Source: Terasakiella sp. SH-1 (GTDB lineage Bacteria > Pseudomonadota > Alphaproteobacteria > Rhodospirillales > Terasakiellaceae). Taken from it: a stretch of DNA of 64,000 nucleotides. A program made the translations under genes and the position numbers. The notes below the pieces were generated by a model. The model did no database searches. It was not told the DNA's origin and saw only the letters and a list, made by a program, of their open reading frames with translations. Positions within the stretch are counted from its first letter, which is position 1; each line of letters opens with the position of its first letter. Below are positions 45,334 through 54,341 of this stretch, in pieces. Where the stretch lies: NCBI RefSeq assembly GCF_004564135.1, contig NZ_CP038255.1, forward strand, positions 3,397,501 to 3,461,500. Reading direction: 5' to 3'.

Positions 45334-45876
45334 ATGACAAGCGCAACACTGGCTGAAAAAGCCACTCCGCAAAGCGGATTGTTTCAAACATTTTTAATGC
45401 GTTATGCCACAGTGGCGACTGTTGCGACATCTATCGTGGTCGGGATCAGTGGCGTGATGCTGTTTTTTCATGTGGGTGAAGGCTATGTCAAAGGGGCTCA
45501 TGAATGGATCGGCATGGCCTTTTTTGTTGCTGCCTTGCTGCATGCGCTGCGTCACGTGAAACCCATTACCAAGCTTTTGCCAAAAACACGCAGCAAAATC
45601 ATTATAGCTGTGGTGGCACTGGTCAGTTTGGGCTTTATCGTTGCACCGATATTAAATCCAAATGGCGGGAACCCTTTTAAGCAGTTTGTAAAGGTTTCTC
45701 AAAATGCACCGATTTCCAGTCTGGCCCCGGTTGTGGGAATGAGCCAAGAAGCTTTGGTTAAGAAGTTACAGGGCGCAGGTGTCCAAAATGTTCAGCTTGA
45801 ACAGTCCTTGCGCGAAATCTCTCAGGCTTCCGGTGTGGAGATGCATGAACTGTTTGGAGCGCTGGTAAGGAAGTAG
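45334..45876 (+). CDS. DUF4405-like membrane protein
   Basis: 180 aa with three predicted membrane helices (about 27-50, 60-78 and 90-108). Helix 2-loop shows VKGAHEWIGMAFFVAALLHAL with His residues that could bind heme as in cytochrome b-like DUF4405 proteins. The C-terminal 70 residues form a separate domain with repeats of hydrophobic positions (APVVGMSQEALVKKLQGAGV). The start at 45334 is set by GGAGGG nine bases upstream, inside the terminator stem. Function unknown. Upstream open frame to 45313 would cross the stem. Confidence 0.75.
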   Translation: MTSATLAEKATPQSGLFQTFLMRYATVATVATSIVVGISGVMLFFHVGEGYVKGAHEWIGMAFFVAALLHALRHVKPITKLLPKTRSKIIIAVVALVSLGFIVAPILNPNGGNPFKQFVKVSQNAPISSLAPVVGMSQEALVKKLQGAGVQNVQLEQSLREISQASGVEMHELFGALVRK

Positions 45877-45985
45877 CTCACAAGGCTCTAAGACTTTTTC
45901 ATGACAAAACGCCATTATTCTTGCTGTTTTGAAATTTCGGCGTATAGTCCGCCCAAATTGACTTTCCCAGATCAGGACGAAACAG

Positions 45986-47809
45986 ATGGAACTTCGCAAT
46001 ATCGCGATTATCGCACACGTTGACCACGGTAAAACCACGCTGGTGGATGAACTCCTTAAACAGAGCGGTCTGTTCCGTGAAAACCAGAAGGTCGAAGAAC
46101 GCGTCATGGACAGCGGTGATATCGAAAAAGAACGCGGTATCACGATTTTGGCGAAATGTACGTCCGTGGAATGGAAAGAGACCCGCATCAACATCGTTGA
46201 TACCCCAGGCCACGCCGATTTCGGTGGCGAAGTTGAACGTATTCTGTCCATGGTTGATGGTGTGGTTTTGTTGGTGGATGCGGCTGAAGGCCCCATGCCA
46301 CAAACAAAATTTGTCACAGGTAAGGCCCTGAAACTTGGCCTGAAACCAATCGTTGTTGTCAACAAGGCAGATCGCCCGGATGCACGCCCCTATGAAGTGC
46401 AAGACGAATGTTTCGATTTGTTTACAGCCCTTGATGCCAATGACGAACAGCTTGATTTCCCGACCCTCTTTGCTTCTGGTAAAGATGGCTGGGCAGCCGA
46501 AACACCCGATGGCGAACGCACAGACCTGACACCGCTTTTTGATCTGGTTCTTGAACATGTCAAAGAGCCCGAAGCCGATAAAGACAAGCCGTTCTCCATG
46601 CTGGCAACCACATTGGAATCTGATCCGTTTTTGGGCCGTATTCTGACAGGCCGTGTGGAAACAGGCGTGTTTAAGGTCAACCAGAATCTGAAAGCCTTAA
46701 ACGCTGATGGCGAAGTCATTGAACAAGCCCGTATTACCAAGCTTCTGTCCTTCCGTGGTGTGGAGCGTGTGCCAGTGGATGAAGCCCATGCCGGTGATAT
46801 TGTGGCGGTTGCGGGTCTGACCAAAGCAACTGTGGCCGATACACTCTGTGCGGTAGAGGTGGAAGCCCCATTGAAAGCCCAACCGATTGATCCGCCGACC
46901 CTTGCCATGACATTCTCTATTAACGACTCTCCGCTGGCCGGTCAGGAAGGGTCTAAAGTGACCTCTCGTATGATCCGTGATCGTTTGATGCAAGAAGCCG
47001 AAGGGAATGTGGCGATCCGCATTACGGAAACACAAAATGCTGATAGTTTCGAAGTGGCTGGTCGTGGTGAATTGCAGCTGGGTGTTTTGATTGAAACCAT
47101 GCGCCGGGAAGGTTTTGAGCTGGGCATTTCACGTCCACGTGTTCTCATTCAGGAAGATCCGGAAACAGGGGAAAAGCTGGAACCGTTTGAAGAAGTCCAG
47201 ATTGATGTGGATGAAGAATTTTCCGGTATCGTGGTGGAAAGCCTGGCGATTCGTAAAGGTAAAATGACCGAAATGCGCCCCTCAGGTGGTGGCAAGACCC
47301 GTTTGACCTTCCATGCACCAGCACGTGGCTTGATCGGTTATCACGGTGAGTTCCTGACAGAAACGCGTGGGACAGGCATTATGGCGCGTACCTTCCACCA
47401 TTTTGGTGAATTTGCCGGCCCAATTCCGGGGCGCCGCAATGGTGTGTTGATTTCCATGGTTGATGGCGGCGCGGTTGCTTATGCGTTGGCCAACCTTGAA
47501 GGCCGTGGTCCGCTGTTCATCAATCCGCAGGAAAAAGTCTATCAGGGGATGATCATTGGTGAACATGCCAAGGGCACAGACCTTGAAGTCAACCCACTGA
47601 AATCCAAGCAGCTCACCAACGTGCGCGCAAGTGGTAAGGATGATGCCATCCGCTTGACACCGCCGCGTGTAATCACGCTGGAAGATGCTATTGCCTATAT
47701 TCAGGATGACGAACTGGTGGAAGTGACCCCGGAAAGCATCCGTTTGCGTAAATTCCATTTGGACCCGCATGTGCGCAAACGCGCAGAAAGAGCAATGGCG
47801 GGAAGCTAA
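45986..47809 (+). CDS. typA: Ribosome-associated GTPase TypA/BipA
   Basis: Translational GTPase involved in ribosome assembly and stress adaptation. G1 IAIIAHVDHGKTTLVDELL at residues 5-23, the switch region with RGITILAKC, G3 DTPGHADFGGE, G4 NKADRPDAR. The EF-G-like domains III and V (RLTFHAPARGLIGYHGEFL) and BipA-specific C-terminus are present. 607 aa is the usual length. A strong terminator follows. Confidence 0.97.
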   Translation: MELRNIAIIAHVDHGKTTLVDELLKQSGLFRENQKVEERVMDSGDIEKERGITILAKCTSVEWKETRINIVDTPGHADFGGEVERILSMVDGVVLLVDAAEGPMPQTKFVTGKALKLGLKPIVVVNKADRPDARPYEVQDECFDLFTALDANDEQLDFPTLFASGKDGWAAETPDGERTDLTPLFDLVLEHVKEPEADKDKPFSMLATTLESDPFLGRILTGRVETGVFKVNQNLKALNADGEVIEQARITKLLSFRGVERVPVDEAHAGDIVAVAGLTKATVADTLCAVEVEAPLKAQPIDPPTLAMTFSINDSPLAGQEGSKVTSRMIRDRLMQEAEGNVAIRITETQNADSFEVAGRGELQLGVLIETMRREGFELGISRPRVLIQEDPETGEKLEPFEEVQIDVDEEFSGIVVESLAIRKGKMTEMRPSGGGKTRLTFHAPARGLIGYHGEFLTETRGTGIMARTFHHFGEFAGPIPGRRNGVLISMVDGGAVAYALANLEGRGPLFINPQEKVYQGMIIGEHAKGTDLEVNPLKSKQLTNVRASGKDDAIRLTPPRVITLEDAIAYIQDDELVEVTPESIRLRKFHLDPHVRKRAERAMAGS

Positions 47810-47832
47810 CAGGCTTTATATACGTTTTGTTT

Positions 47833-47868
47833 AAGAGACCTCTGGCTGTGTTCAGGGGTCTCTTTTTT
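47833..47868 (+). terminator. Rho-independent terminator after typA
   Basis: AAGAGACCtCTG (47833-47844) and CAGgGGTCTCTT (47853-47864) form a long stem with a small loop, followed by TTTTAA. Strong and unambiguous. Confidence 0.9.
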
Positions 47869-47941
47869 AATGATTTCTTGACCTTTTGGTTAGGTTTGAC
47901 ACATATTGAGACCATCGAGAAAATGATAGGTCCCCAAACAT

Positions 47942-48832
47942 ATGAGTCGTCTGCGTGCAAACCTGCTTTTATTAATTACTGCGATTATTTGGGGGACGGC
48001 CTTTGTTGCCCAACATACCAGTATGGGGGTCATTGGGCCTTATTACTTTACGGCCTTGCGGTTTTTGCTGGGTGGTCTGGTGATTGTGCCCTTGGCTTTG
48101 CGTGAATATCAAAAACGCAAGGAAAGCGGTGTGCCTTTAAGTCAGCGTCACTGGCTTGGCATGGTGTTATGCGGTGTGTTTCTTTTCACCGCTTCCATTA
48201 CCCAGCAAGTTGGGATTGCAGATACATCGGTGACAAATGCAGGGTTTTTGACGGGGCTTTATGTACCATTGGTGCCGTTAATGCTTCTGATTTTCTGGCG
48301 CAAGCTTCCTCATTGGTCGATCTGGCCTGCTGCCTTTGGCTGTTTGATCGGGACATATTATTTATCTGGGGGTAATTTCAGCAGCTTCAATAATGGAGAC
48401 TTCTGGATGATGGTCTCTGCCATTTTCTGGGCTTTGCAGATCATCACGGTGGGATTTGTTGTGCGCAGTTCAGACACACCGATTATTTTGGCCTGTACCC
48501 AGTTTTTATGTTGTTCCGTATTTGCAACAGTTGGGGCGCTGGGATTGGAAACAATCAGCTGGGCTGCTATTCAAGGGGCAGGCTTTGAGATTTTCTATGC
48601 CGGGGTCATGTCGATTGGAATTGCCTTTACCCTCCAAGCTGTGGCTCAACGCCATACAGGTCAAGCCGATGCCGCGATTATTATGAGTGGTGAAGTCCTT
48701 TTTGCCGCTATCGCAGGGGCGTTGTTATTGGGGGAACGCCTCACTATTGAGGGCTATATGGGGGCGTTGATCATGTTTATGAGTATTCTTTCTGTTGAAG
48801 TTCTGCCGCTTTTACGTCGAAAGCAGGCTTAA
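47942..48832 (+). CDS. EamA/DMT-superfamily transporter
   Basis: 296-aa inner-membrane protein with about ten predicted helices in two EamA repeats: the first begins LLLITAIIWGTAFVAQHTSM, the second around FWMMVSAIFWALQIITVGFV, ending SGEVLFAAIAGALLLGERLT, the typical EamA signature. It is a metabolite or drug exporter of unknown substrate. 40 bp separate it from lutA, so the two may share a transcript but are not obviously related. Confidence 0.88.
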   Translation: MSRLRANLLLLITAIIWGTAFVAQHTSMGVIGPYYFTALRFLLGGLVIVPLALREYQKRKESGVPLSQRHWLGMVLCGVFLFTASITQQVGIADTSVTNAGFLTGLYVPLVPLMLLIFWRKLPHWSIWPAAFGCLIGTYYLSGGNFSSFNNGDFWMMVSAIFWALQIITVGFVVRSSDTPIILACTQFLCCSVFATVGALGLETISWAAIQGAGFEIFYAGVMSIGIAFTLQAVAQRHTGQADAAIIMSGEVLFAAIAGALLLGERLTIEGYMGALIMFMSILSVEVLPLLRRKQA

Positions 48833-48871
48833 ACGCTTGTCTTTACGGCTTAAAGAAGTCATCCTGAGCCT

Positions 48872-49642
48872 ATGGCTGAAAACGGAAAAAATGTTGGTTT
48901 ATTTGTAACATGTCTGGTTGATCTCTTTCGCCCGAGTGTTGCTTTTGCCGCAGTGAAATTGATGCAGGATGCTGGCTGTGAAATTTGTGTGCCAGAACGT
49001 CAAACCTGTTGTGGACAACCCGCTTTTAACAGTGGGGATATGGCTGATAGCCGTGCTATGGCGCAAATGGTTATCGAAGAATTTGAAGGGTTTGACTATG
49101 TCGTTGCCCCTAGTGGGTCGTGCGCGGCCATGATTGTCAAACATTACCCGGAATTGTTTAAAGATGATGTAGACTGGCACAAACGTGCACTGGATCTGTC
49201 TGGTAAAACCTTTGAATTGCTGACTTTCTTAAGCGATGTGTTGGGTGTGGAAAAAGTCCAGGCCACTTTGGATCGCAAAGTCACCTATCACGATAGTTGT
49301 TCCGGGCTTCGCGAACTGGGGATCAAGGAACAGCCACGTAAACTTTTGGACAGCGTTGAAGGTGTTGAATTAGTCGAAGCGGAACAGGCGGAGCGCTGCT
49401 GTGGCTTTGGCGGGACGTTTTGCTTAAAGTTTTCTGATATTTCAGCGCGTATTACCGATGATAAATGCGAAGACTTGTTAAAAACGGACGCTCAAACCGT
49501 ATTGGGCGGTGATCTTGGTTGCTTGATGAATATCGCCGGGCGCATGACACGACGCGGTGAAATGGTGGAAGTGCGCCATATTGCCGAAGTTTTGGCGGAT
49601 ATGACAACAGAGGTCCCTCCGATTTCACAGGTGAAGGAGTAG
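48872..49642 (+). CDS. lutA: L-lactate oxidation Fe-S protein LutA
   Basis: 256-aa (Fe-S)-binding protein with two CCG domains: PERQTCCGQPAFNSGD and AERCCGFGGTFCLKFSD. Together with LutB and LutC it oxidises L-lactate to pyruvate. VTCLVDLFRPSVAFAAVKLM at the N-terminus is family-typical. Its stop is followed by a vapBC promoter and toxin-antitoxin pair instead of lutB, so the operon has been interrupted (lutB starts at 50343). Confidence 0.93.
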   Translation: MAENGKNVGLFVTCLVDLFRPSVAFAAVKLMQDAGCEICVPERQTCCGQPAFNSGDMADSRAMAQMVIEEFEGFDYVVAPSGSCAAMIVKHYPELFKDDVDWHKRALDLSGKTFELLTFLSDVLGVEKVQATLDRKVTYHDSCSGLRELGIKEQPRKLLDSVEGVELVEAEQAERCCGFGGTFCLKFSDISARITDDKCEDLLKTDAQTVLGGDLGCLMNIAGRMTRRGEMVEVRHIAEVLADMTTEVPPISQVKE

Positions 49643-49698
49643 TATATACAATTGATATATACATAGAATAATGCTATGTATATACAAGAAATATATAC
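49642..49698. promoter_or_regulatory. vapBC promoter/operator with inverted repeat
   Basis: TATATACATAG (49656-49666) and CTATGTATATA (49674-49684) form a perfect 11-bp inverted repeat with a 7-bp centre. Further TATATAC copies lie at 49643-49649 and 49692-49698. Antitoxins of this type usually bind such repeats to repress the pair; it starts at the lutA stop codon. Confidence 0.72.
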
Positions 49699-49710
49699 GA
49701 GGTGTATGGT

Positions 49711-49941
49711 ATGACACAGAGCAGTGTATTTAAGAATAATCAAACACAAGCTGTTCGTATCCCTAAGGCTGTTGCATTACCGGAACATATAAAAAAGGTG
49801 GATGTCATCAAACAGGGGAATGCACGCCTTATTGTGCCCAGTGATTGTCTTTGGGACAGTTTTTTCGATGGAGAGCAGCCAAGCGATGATTTTATGGTTG
49901 AGCGCTCTGAACCTGAAATGCAGGTGCGTGAGGAACTGTAA
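49711..49941 (+). CDS. vapB: VapB-type antitoxin (AbrB/MazE-like)
   Basis: 76-aa DNA-binding antitoxin. The N-terminus SSVFKNNQTQAVRIPKAVALP is the swapped-hairpin AbrB fold of VapB, and the acidic tail (DDFMVERSEPEMQVREEL) would bind the toxin. I start at ATG 49711 with GAGGTG upstream (the frame reaches 49702). The stop shares one base with the vapC start (TAATG). Confidence 0.92.
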   Translation: MTQSSVFKNNQTQAVRIPKAVALPEHIKKVDVIKQGNARLIVPSDCLWDSFFDGEQPSDDFMVERSEPEMQVREEL

Positions 49942-50342
49942 TGTTACGCTATATGCTGGATACGAACATTTGTATTTTTGTGATTAAAAACCGCCCTGAA
50001 CATATGCGCGCTGTTTTTAATGAAAAATCTCATTCTATGTGTGTATCCGCCATTACTGTTGCTGAATTGATCTATGGTGCTGAAAAATCAGTACAAAAAG
50101 AGAAAAACCTGAAAGTGGTTGAGGGTTTTTTGTCCCGCCTTGAAACTCTTGATTTTGATGAGGAAGCGGCAAACCATTACGGCGAGATTCGTGCTGCGCT
50201 TGAAAAAAAAGGTTTACCTATCGGGCCTTATGATTTGATGTTGGCAGGACATTCGCGTTCACGTGGTTTGGTGATGGTGACAAATAATACACGGGAATTT
50301 TCCCGTGTTGATGGGTTACGTTTAGAGGATTGGAGTCAATAA
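49941..50342 (+). CDS. vapC: VapC-type PIN-domain toxin
   Basis: 133-aa ribonuclease toxin. PIN-domain acidic residues: Asp7 (MLDTN), Glu42 (VAELIYG), Asp98 (GPYDLMLAGH) and the last acidic site near Glu119 (TNNTREF). Closest in style to FitB/VapC of the AbrB-paired group. It ends directly at the lutB start with no spacer, so it seems to have been inserted between lutA and lutB with the original lutB start kept. Confidence 0.93.
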   Translation: MLRYMLDTNICIFVIKNRPEHMRAVFNEKSHSMCVSAITVAELIYGAEKSVQKEKNLKVVEGFLSRLETLDFDEEAANHYGEIRAALEKKGLPIGPYDLMLAGHSRSRGLVMVTNNTREFSRVDGLRLEDWSQ

Positions 50343-51767
50343 ATGGAACTCAATTCCCATAAGTTTAAGGAAAATGCCAAGAAGGCTTTGGAAGATAAGG
50401 ACCTTCAAGCCTCGCTTTTTAAGTTAGGCACAGGCTTTCCCTTAAAACGACTGGCTGCCAAAGAACGCCTGCCGGAATTTGAGAATTTGCGTGATCAGGC
50501 CCGCGATATCAAAGATCACACCCTGCGTCATCTTGATTATTATCTGGAGACATTTGAAGCCCGTGTTCAGGAAACAGGGGGCAAAGTCCATTGGGCGCGC
50601 GATATCAAGGGTGGGCGCGATATCGTTTATGAGATTTGTAAATCCGTTGGGGCCAAGACGGTGACTAAGGGCAAATCCATGATCGGCGAGGAAATGGCCC
50701 TGAATGAATTCCTTGAAGAAAAAGGCTTGATCCCGGTGGAAACCGATCTGGGTGAATATATCATCCAGCTGCGCAAAGAGCCGCCTAGCCATATCATTGC
50801 GCCTGCGATACATTTAAATCGCACCCATGTGGAAGAAGCTTTTCGCAAAACCCACACTGATCTGCCCAAAGAGCGTAATCTGGATGCACCGGAAGATTTG
50901 CTTAAAGAAGCCCGTGCCATGTTGCGTGAGCAATTTATCAAGGCGGATGTGGGAATTACCGGGGCCAATTTCATGATTGCGGAAACAGGTTCCACCGTGA
51001 TTGTCACCAATGAAGGCAATGGGGATTTGACCCAGACCTTGCCCCGTGTCCATATCGTGCTGTGTTCCATTGAAAAAGTCGTGCCGACCCTGGAAGATTG
51101 TACCACTTTGCTCCGCGTTTTGGCGCGATCTGCCACAGGTCAGGAACAGTCGGTCTATACGACGTTTTCCACAGGGGGCAAACGGGCGGAAGATTTGGAT
51201 GGGCCGGATGAATTCCATGTGGTGATTTTGGATAATGGCCGCTCACGCATGCTCGGCCATGACACCCATGATATGTTGCGCTGTATCCGTTGTTCAGCCT
51301 GTATTAACCATTGCCCGGTCTATCAATCTGTTGGCGGTCATGCTTATGGTTCGATTTATCCCGGTCCGATGGGCTCGGTTCTGACCCCTGCCCTTCATGG
51401 TTTGGAAAAAGCGTGCGATTTGCCCAATGCCTCGACTATGTGTGGCAAATGTGAAGAAGTTTGCCCGGTGCGCATCCCCATCCCTCGTATGTTACGATCC
51501 TGGCGCGAAAAACAGTGGGAAGATGGCCCTGTTCCGCTTTTGCAACGATGGGGTCTCAGTTGGTGGGCCTTTTGGGCAAAACGTCCCAAAGCCTATCATT
51601 TTGCCGCCAAGATCAAAATGCGGGTTATGGGCTGGCTTGCGCGTAAAAACGGTCATTTCAAATCCCTGGCCTTCACCAAAGGCTGGACGGGTCATAAGGA
51701 TTTTCCAGCCCCTGAAGGCAAGACCTTTCAGCAACTTTGGTCTGAAAAAGGGGGGAAACGCTCATGA
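50343..51767 (+). CDS. lutB: L-lactate oxidation iron-sulfur protein LutB
   Basis: 474-aa protein of the LutB/LldF family. N-terminal LUD-like domain, then two 4Fe-4S motifs (CIRCSACINHCPVYQSVGGH and CGKCEEVCPVRIPIPRML). It is the electron-transfer subunit with LutA and LutC. The start at 50343 follows the vapC stop directly. Its stop overlaps the lutC ATG by 4 bp (ATGA). Confidence 0.95.
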   Translation: MELNSHKFKENAKKALEDKDLQASLFKLGTGFPLKRLAAKERLPEFENLRDQARDIKDHTLRHLDYYLETFEARVQETGGKVHWARDIKGGRDIVYEICKSVGAKTVTKGKSMIGEEMALNEFLEEKGLIPVETDLGEYIIQLRKEPPSHIIAPAIHLNRTHVEEAFRKTHTDLPKERNLDAPEDLLKEARAMLREQFIKADVGITGANFMIAETGSTVIVTNEGNGDLTQTLPRVHIVLCSIEKVVPTLEDCTTLLRVLARSATGQEQSVYTTFSTGGKRAEDLDGPDEFHVVILDNGRSRMLGHDTHDMLRCIRCSACINHCPVYQSVGGHAYGSIYPGPMGSVLTPALHGLEKACDLPNASTMCGKCEEVCPVRIPIPRMLRSWREKQWEDGPVPLLQRWGLSWWAFWAKRPKAYHFAAKIKMRVMGWLARKNGHFKSLAFTKGWTGHKDFPAPEGKTFQQLWSEKGGKRS

Positions 51768-52441
51768 GTACGCGTGATTATATCTTGGGCCGAATCCGTT
51801 GGTCACTGGGGCGTAGCGCGTTTGAGCGTGAAAGTGAAGAGCAACTGGCAAAACGTATTGCTGAACCAAAAGCCAACTTGATCCCCAAACGTGGTCAGCT
51901 CGATCATAAGGCGCAGCTCAGCCTGTTTGTGAAAATGGCAAAAGAGGTTAATGCGACTGTTTCGCGCATCAAATCCCTGGAAAATGTACCGCGTGCAGTG
52001 GCGAAATACCTGAAAGATCATGAACTTAAAACATCTGTCCGACTGGCAAGCCATGAAGCCTTAGCAGCGTTGGATTGGTCGAAACTGGAGACCGTATCCG
52101 GGGCAAGTGAGGGTCGTGATATGGTTTCGGTGGTGATGGCTTATGGTGGGGCGGCTGAAACGGGTTCTTTGGCGCTTCTGTCCGGGCCTGATAGTCCGAC
52201 AACGCTAAATTTCCTGCCGGATTATCATATCGTTGTTGTAAAGGCGGAAGAGATTGTGGGCGATTATGAAGCGATTTATGCCCGGATGCGTCGCGAAAGC
52301 AACTCTGTCGATTTTATGCCGCGAGCCATGAATTGGGTCAGTGGTCCCTCACGAACAGCCGATATTGAACAAACCTTGTTGCTGGGTGCGCATGGGCCAC
52401 GCAGCCTCCATATTTTGCTGGTAGAAGAGGATCATGGCTAA
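51764..52441 (+). CDS. lutC: L-lactate utilization protein LutC (LUD domain)
   Basis: 225 aa, beginning MSTRDYILGRIRWSLGR, with the LUD-domain features GGAAETGSLALLSGPDSPTT and the C-terminal ILLVEEDHG. It completes the lutABC lactate-oxidation set. It is overlapped by lutB on one side (4 bp) and smr on the other (8 bp). Confidence 0.93.
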   Translation: MSTRDYILGRIRWSLGRSAFERESEEQLAKRIAEPKANLIPKRGQLDHKAQLSLFVKMAKEVNATVSRIKSLENVPRAVAKYLKDHELKTSVRLASHEALAALDWSKLETVSGASEGRDMVSVVMAYGGAAETGSLALLSGPDSPTTLNFLPDYHIVVVKAEEIVGDYEAIYARMRRESNSVDFMPRAMNWVSGPSRTADIEQTLLLGAHGPRSLHILLVEEDHG

Positions 52442-53018
52442 AAAAGCAAAATATGTGGAACAGCCGGAAAAACGCACTCGGGGCTTGAGTGTGGGGGAAA
52501 CCCAGCTGTGGAAAAAGGTCACTGATGATGTGGAGGCGTTGCCCGGTCGTTTTGTTGATCTGGACGGGGCTGACCCAATCCCTGAGCCTGTGGCCACACG
52601 TCCCTACCCTGATACGGCCAAACCACTAGAGACGATTCGCGCCGATGAATCTCATAAATCCTTTGACCCCTTGCATCATGGTAAGGCCGCAGGGGTGGAT
52701 AAACGTACTATGGATCGTTTGCGCCGGGGCAAAATGCCCATGGAAGGGCGTCTTGACTTGCATGGCATGACGCAGGATCAGGCCCATAGCGCTTTGTTAC
52801 GCTTTATTAATTCCGCCTTTGGGCAGGGTAAACGCTGTGTCTCGGTCATTACGGGTAAGGGCACACAGCTCAATGGCAAGATTGGGGTGCTGCGTGAAAT
52901 GGTTCCGCATTGGCTTAATCAGCCGGGATTGCGCTCTAAAATCATTGCTTTTACCTATGCGCCGAAAAATGAGGGTGGCGAAGGGGCGTTATATATATTA
53001 TTAAAACGTTGGCGTTAA
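52434..53018 (+). CDS. Smr/MutS-type endonuclease domain protein
   Basis: 194 aa. The C-terminal Smr domain shows GRLDLHGMTQDQAHSALLRF (the LDLHG motif), VITGKGTQLNGKIGVLRE and a Gly-rich ALYILLKRWR end. The N-terminus is Lys/Glu-rich and probably disordered. Smr domains nick DNA or cut RNA. In many alphaproteobacteria this gene follows mltA and precedes an XRE regulator; here a 20-kb block separates it from mltA. Confidence 0.9.
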   Translation: MAKKAKYVEQPEKRTRGLSVGETQLWKKVTDDVEALPGRFVDLDGADPIPEPVATRPYPDTAKPLETIRADESHKSFDPLHHGKAAGVDKRTMDRLRRGKMPMEGRLDLHGMTQDQAHSALLRFINSAFGQGKRCVSVITGKGTQLNGKIGVLREMVPHWLNQPGLRSKIIAFTYAPKNEGGEGALYILLKRWR

Positions 53019-53042
53019 CTGGATTAACTAGAACTTGGTAAA

Positions 53043-53405
53043 ATGACACCCTTTGGCGAAAAAGTTCGTGAATTGCGAAAGAATCGCGGCATCACGATGA
53101 AAGAAATGGCGAAAGATTTGGAAGTTTCGTCCGCTTATCTCTCTGCTTTGGAACATGGCAAGCGGGGCAAGCCCGGTCCTGGCTTTGTTATGCAGGTGGC
53201 AGGTTATTTCAATCTGATTTGGGATGATGCCGAAGAGTTAAAAGAGCTGGCAGGTCTGTCTCATCCGCGTGTGGTGGTTGATACAGTTGATCGTTCTGCA
53301 AGCGCAACGTTGCTGGCAAATTTGCTGTCACGGCGTATTAACCGTTTGGATGAAGAGACCATTGAAGATTTGATTGCGCGTATCGAAGCAACCATTCCGG
53401 GGTGA
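53043..53405 (+). CDS. XRE-family helix-turn-helix regulator
   Basis: 120 aa with an N-terminal HTH (residues 5-60; VRELRKNRGITMKEMAKDLE, then SSAYLSALEHGKRGKPGPG). The C-terminal part (SASATLLANLLSRRINRLDEE) is conserved in alphaproteobacterial members next to smr. Targets unknown. Its stop overlaps a GTG that could begin the next frame. Confidence 0.88.
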   Translation: MTPFGEKVRELRKNRGITMKEMAKDLEVSSAYLSALEHGKRGKPGPGFVMQVAGYFNLIWDDAEELKELAGLSHPRVVVDTVDRSASATLLANLLSRRINRLDEETIEDLIARIEATIPG

Positions 53406-53413
53406 GGCATATG

Positions 53414-54337
53414 ATGAAAAAACTTCTGTTCGCAACAGCCTTTTGTGTTTTAAGCAGTCAGGTTCTGGCACAAGAACCTCGTTATTCCACATGGTCTGAC
53501 CCGAATAAACCACAAACCAGCCAGTCTCTTGAGCTGGAAAAGATGATTAAAGAGTTGCAAACCCTTGTCGGGGAAGCCGAACATGCTCGTGCTGCAGACC
53601 CAAAATTCCTGCAAGATTTGAAAGACTTGGCCGCACGTTATGACGGTAGTTTTGAACGTTTGTTGTTTAAGGACGATTTCATGGATGGCAATTATACCGC
53701 CAATCCAACATGGCTGGTGCGCAATGGCAAATATTGGATTGAAAAAGGCTACGGCCTGCGTTCTGTTGTAGAAAAATCTGGTTCTTCAACACAATCTAGC
53801 CAAAGCCAAGAGCAGAAATTATCTAAGGAAGAACTCATCATTGGCGTTTTGGGTGCTGTTTTGGGTGGAAAAGTGCAACAACAGCAACCCCAGCAGCAAA
53901 AAACAGCCCCGAGCCCGGTTCAAGCGGCTGATATCTCCTTAGCTCACCCCATCAACAATGCCTTTCGTTTTGAGCTCGATATGTCGAGCTGGACAGCCAA
54001 TAGCGAATTTCATTGGGGGCCCTATCAGGGGACGAACCAGAAAACAGGCTATCGTCTGGTCTATCGCTCAGCTCAGACCCCTGCCCTGCAATTGATGCGT
54101 CATTATGCCAGTAGTTCTGCGGTGGTGGCGAGCTATAACAGTTTGAATTTGGAAGACCAGAAGAATCATAAATGGATTTGGAAACGCGATAAAAACGGTC
54201 AAATGACGGTTTCATTGGATGATAAAGTTTTGATCCAGATAACGGATCATAGTTTCCGCGATGATTTCACTGGGCTGGCCTTATCCAACAAATCTGGTGA
54301 TTTTACTGTTAAGTCGATTGCTGGCTTTGGGCATTGA
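53414..54337 (+). CDS. Exported protein with LamG/jelly-roll-like fold and Gln-rich loop
   Basis: 307 aa. Signal peptide MKKLLFATAFCVLSSQVLA. A coiled-coil-like helix (LELEKMIKELQTLVGEAEHA) precedes a beta-rich domain with DDFMDGNYTANPTWLVRNGK and the end FTGLALSNKSGDFTVKSIAG, which resembles concanavalin/LamG or glucanase-like jelly rolls; the assignment is by pattern only. A Ser/Gln-rich insert (about 125-170, QQQQPQQQK) interrupts it. I start at ATG 53414, with GGTGAGG upstream; 53411 is also ATG. Near GtrA and GT2 genes, suggesting envelope work. Confidence 0.65.
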   Translation: MKKLLFATAFCVLSSQVLAQEPRYSTWSDPNKPQTSQSLELEKMIKELQTLVGEAEHARAADPKFLQDLKDLAARYDGSFERLLFKDDFMDGNYTANPTWLVRNGKYWIEKGYGLRSVVEKSGSSTQSSQSQEQKLSKEELIIGVLGAVLGGKVQQQQPQQQKTAPSPVQAADISLAHPINNAFRFELDMSSWTANSEFHWGPYQGTNQKTGYRLVYRSAQTPALQLMRHYASSSAVVASYNSLNLEDQKNHKWIWKRDKNGQMTVSLDDKVLIQITDHSFRDDFTGLALSNKSGDFTVKSIAGFGH

Positions 54338-54341
54338 GGCC

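Noticed and set aside
45548-45563. TGCGTCACGTGAAACC, a parS-like sequence inside the DUF4405-like gene
   Set aside because: Three mismatches to the parS consensus and no palindromic extension; most likely chance in coding DNA.
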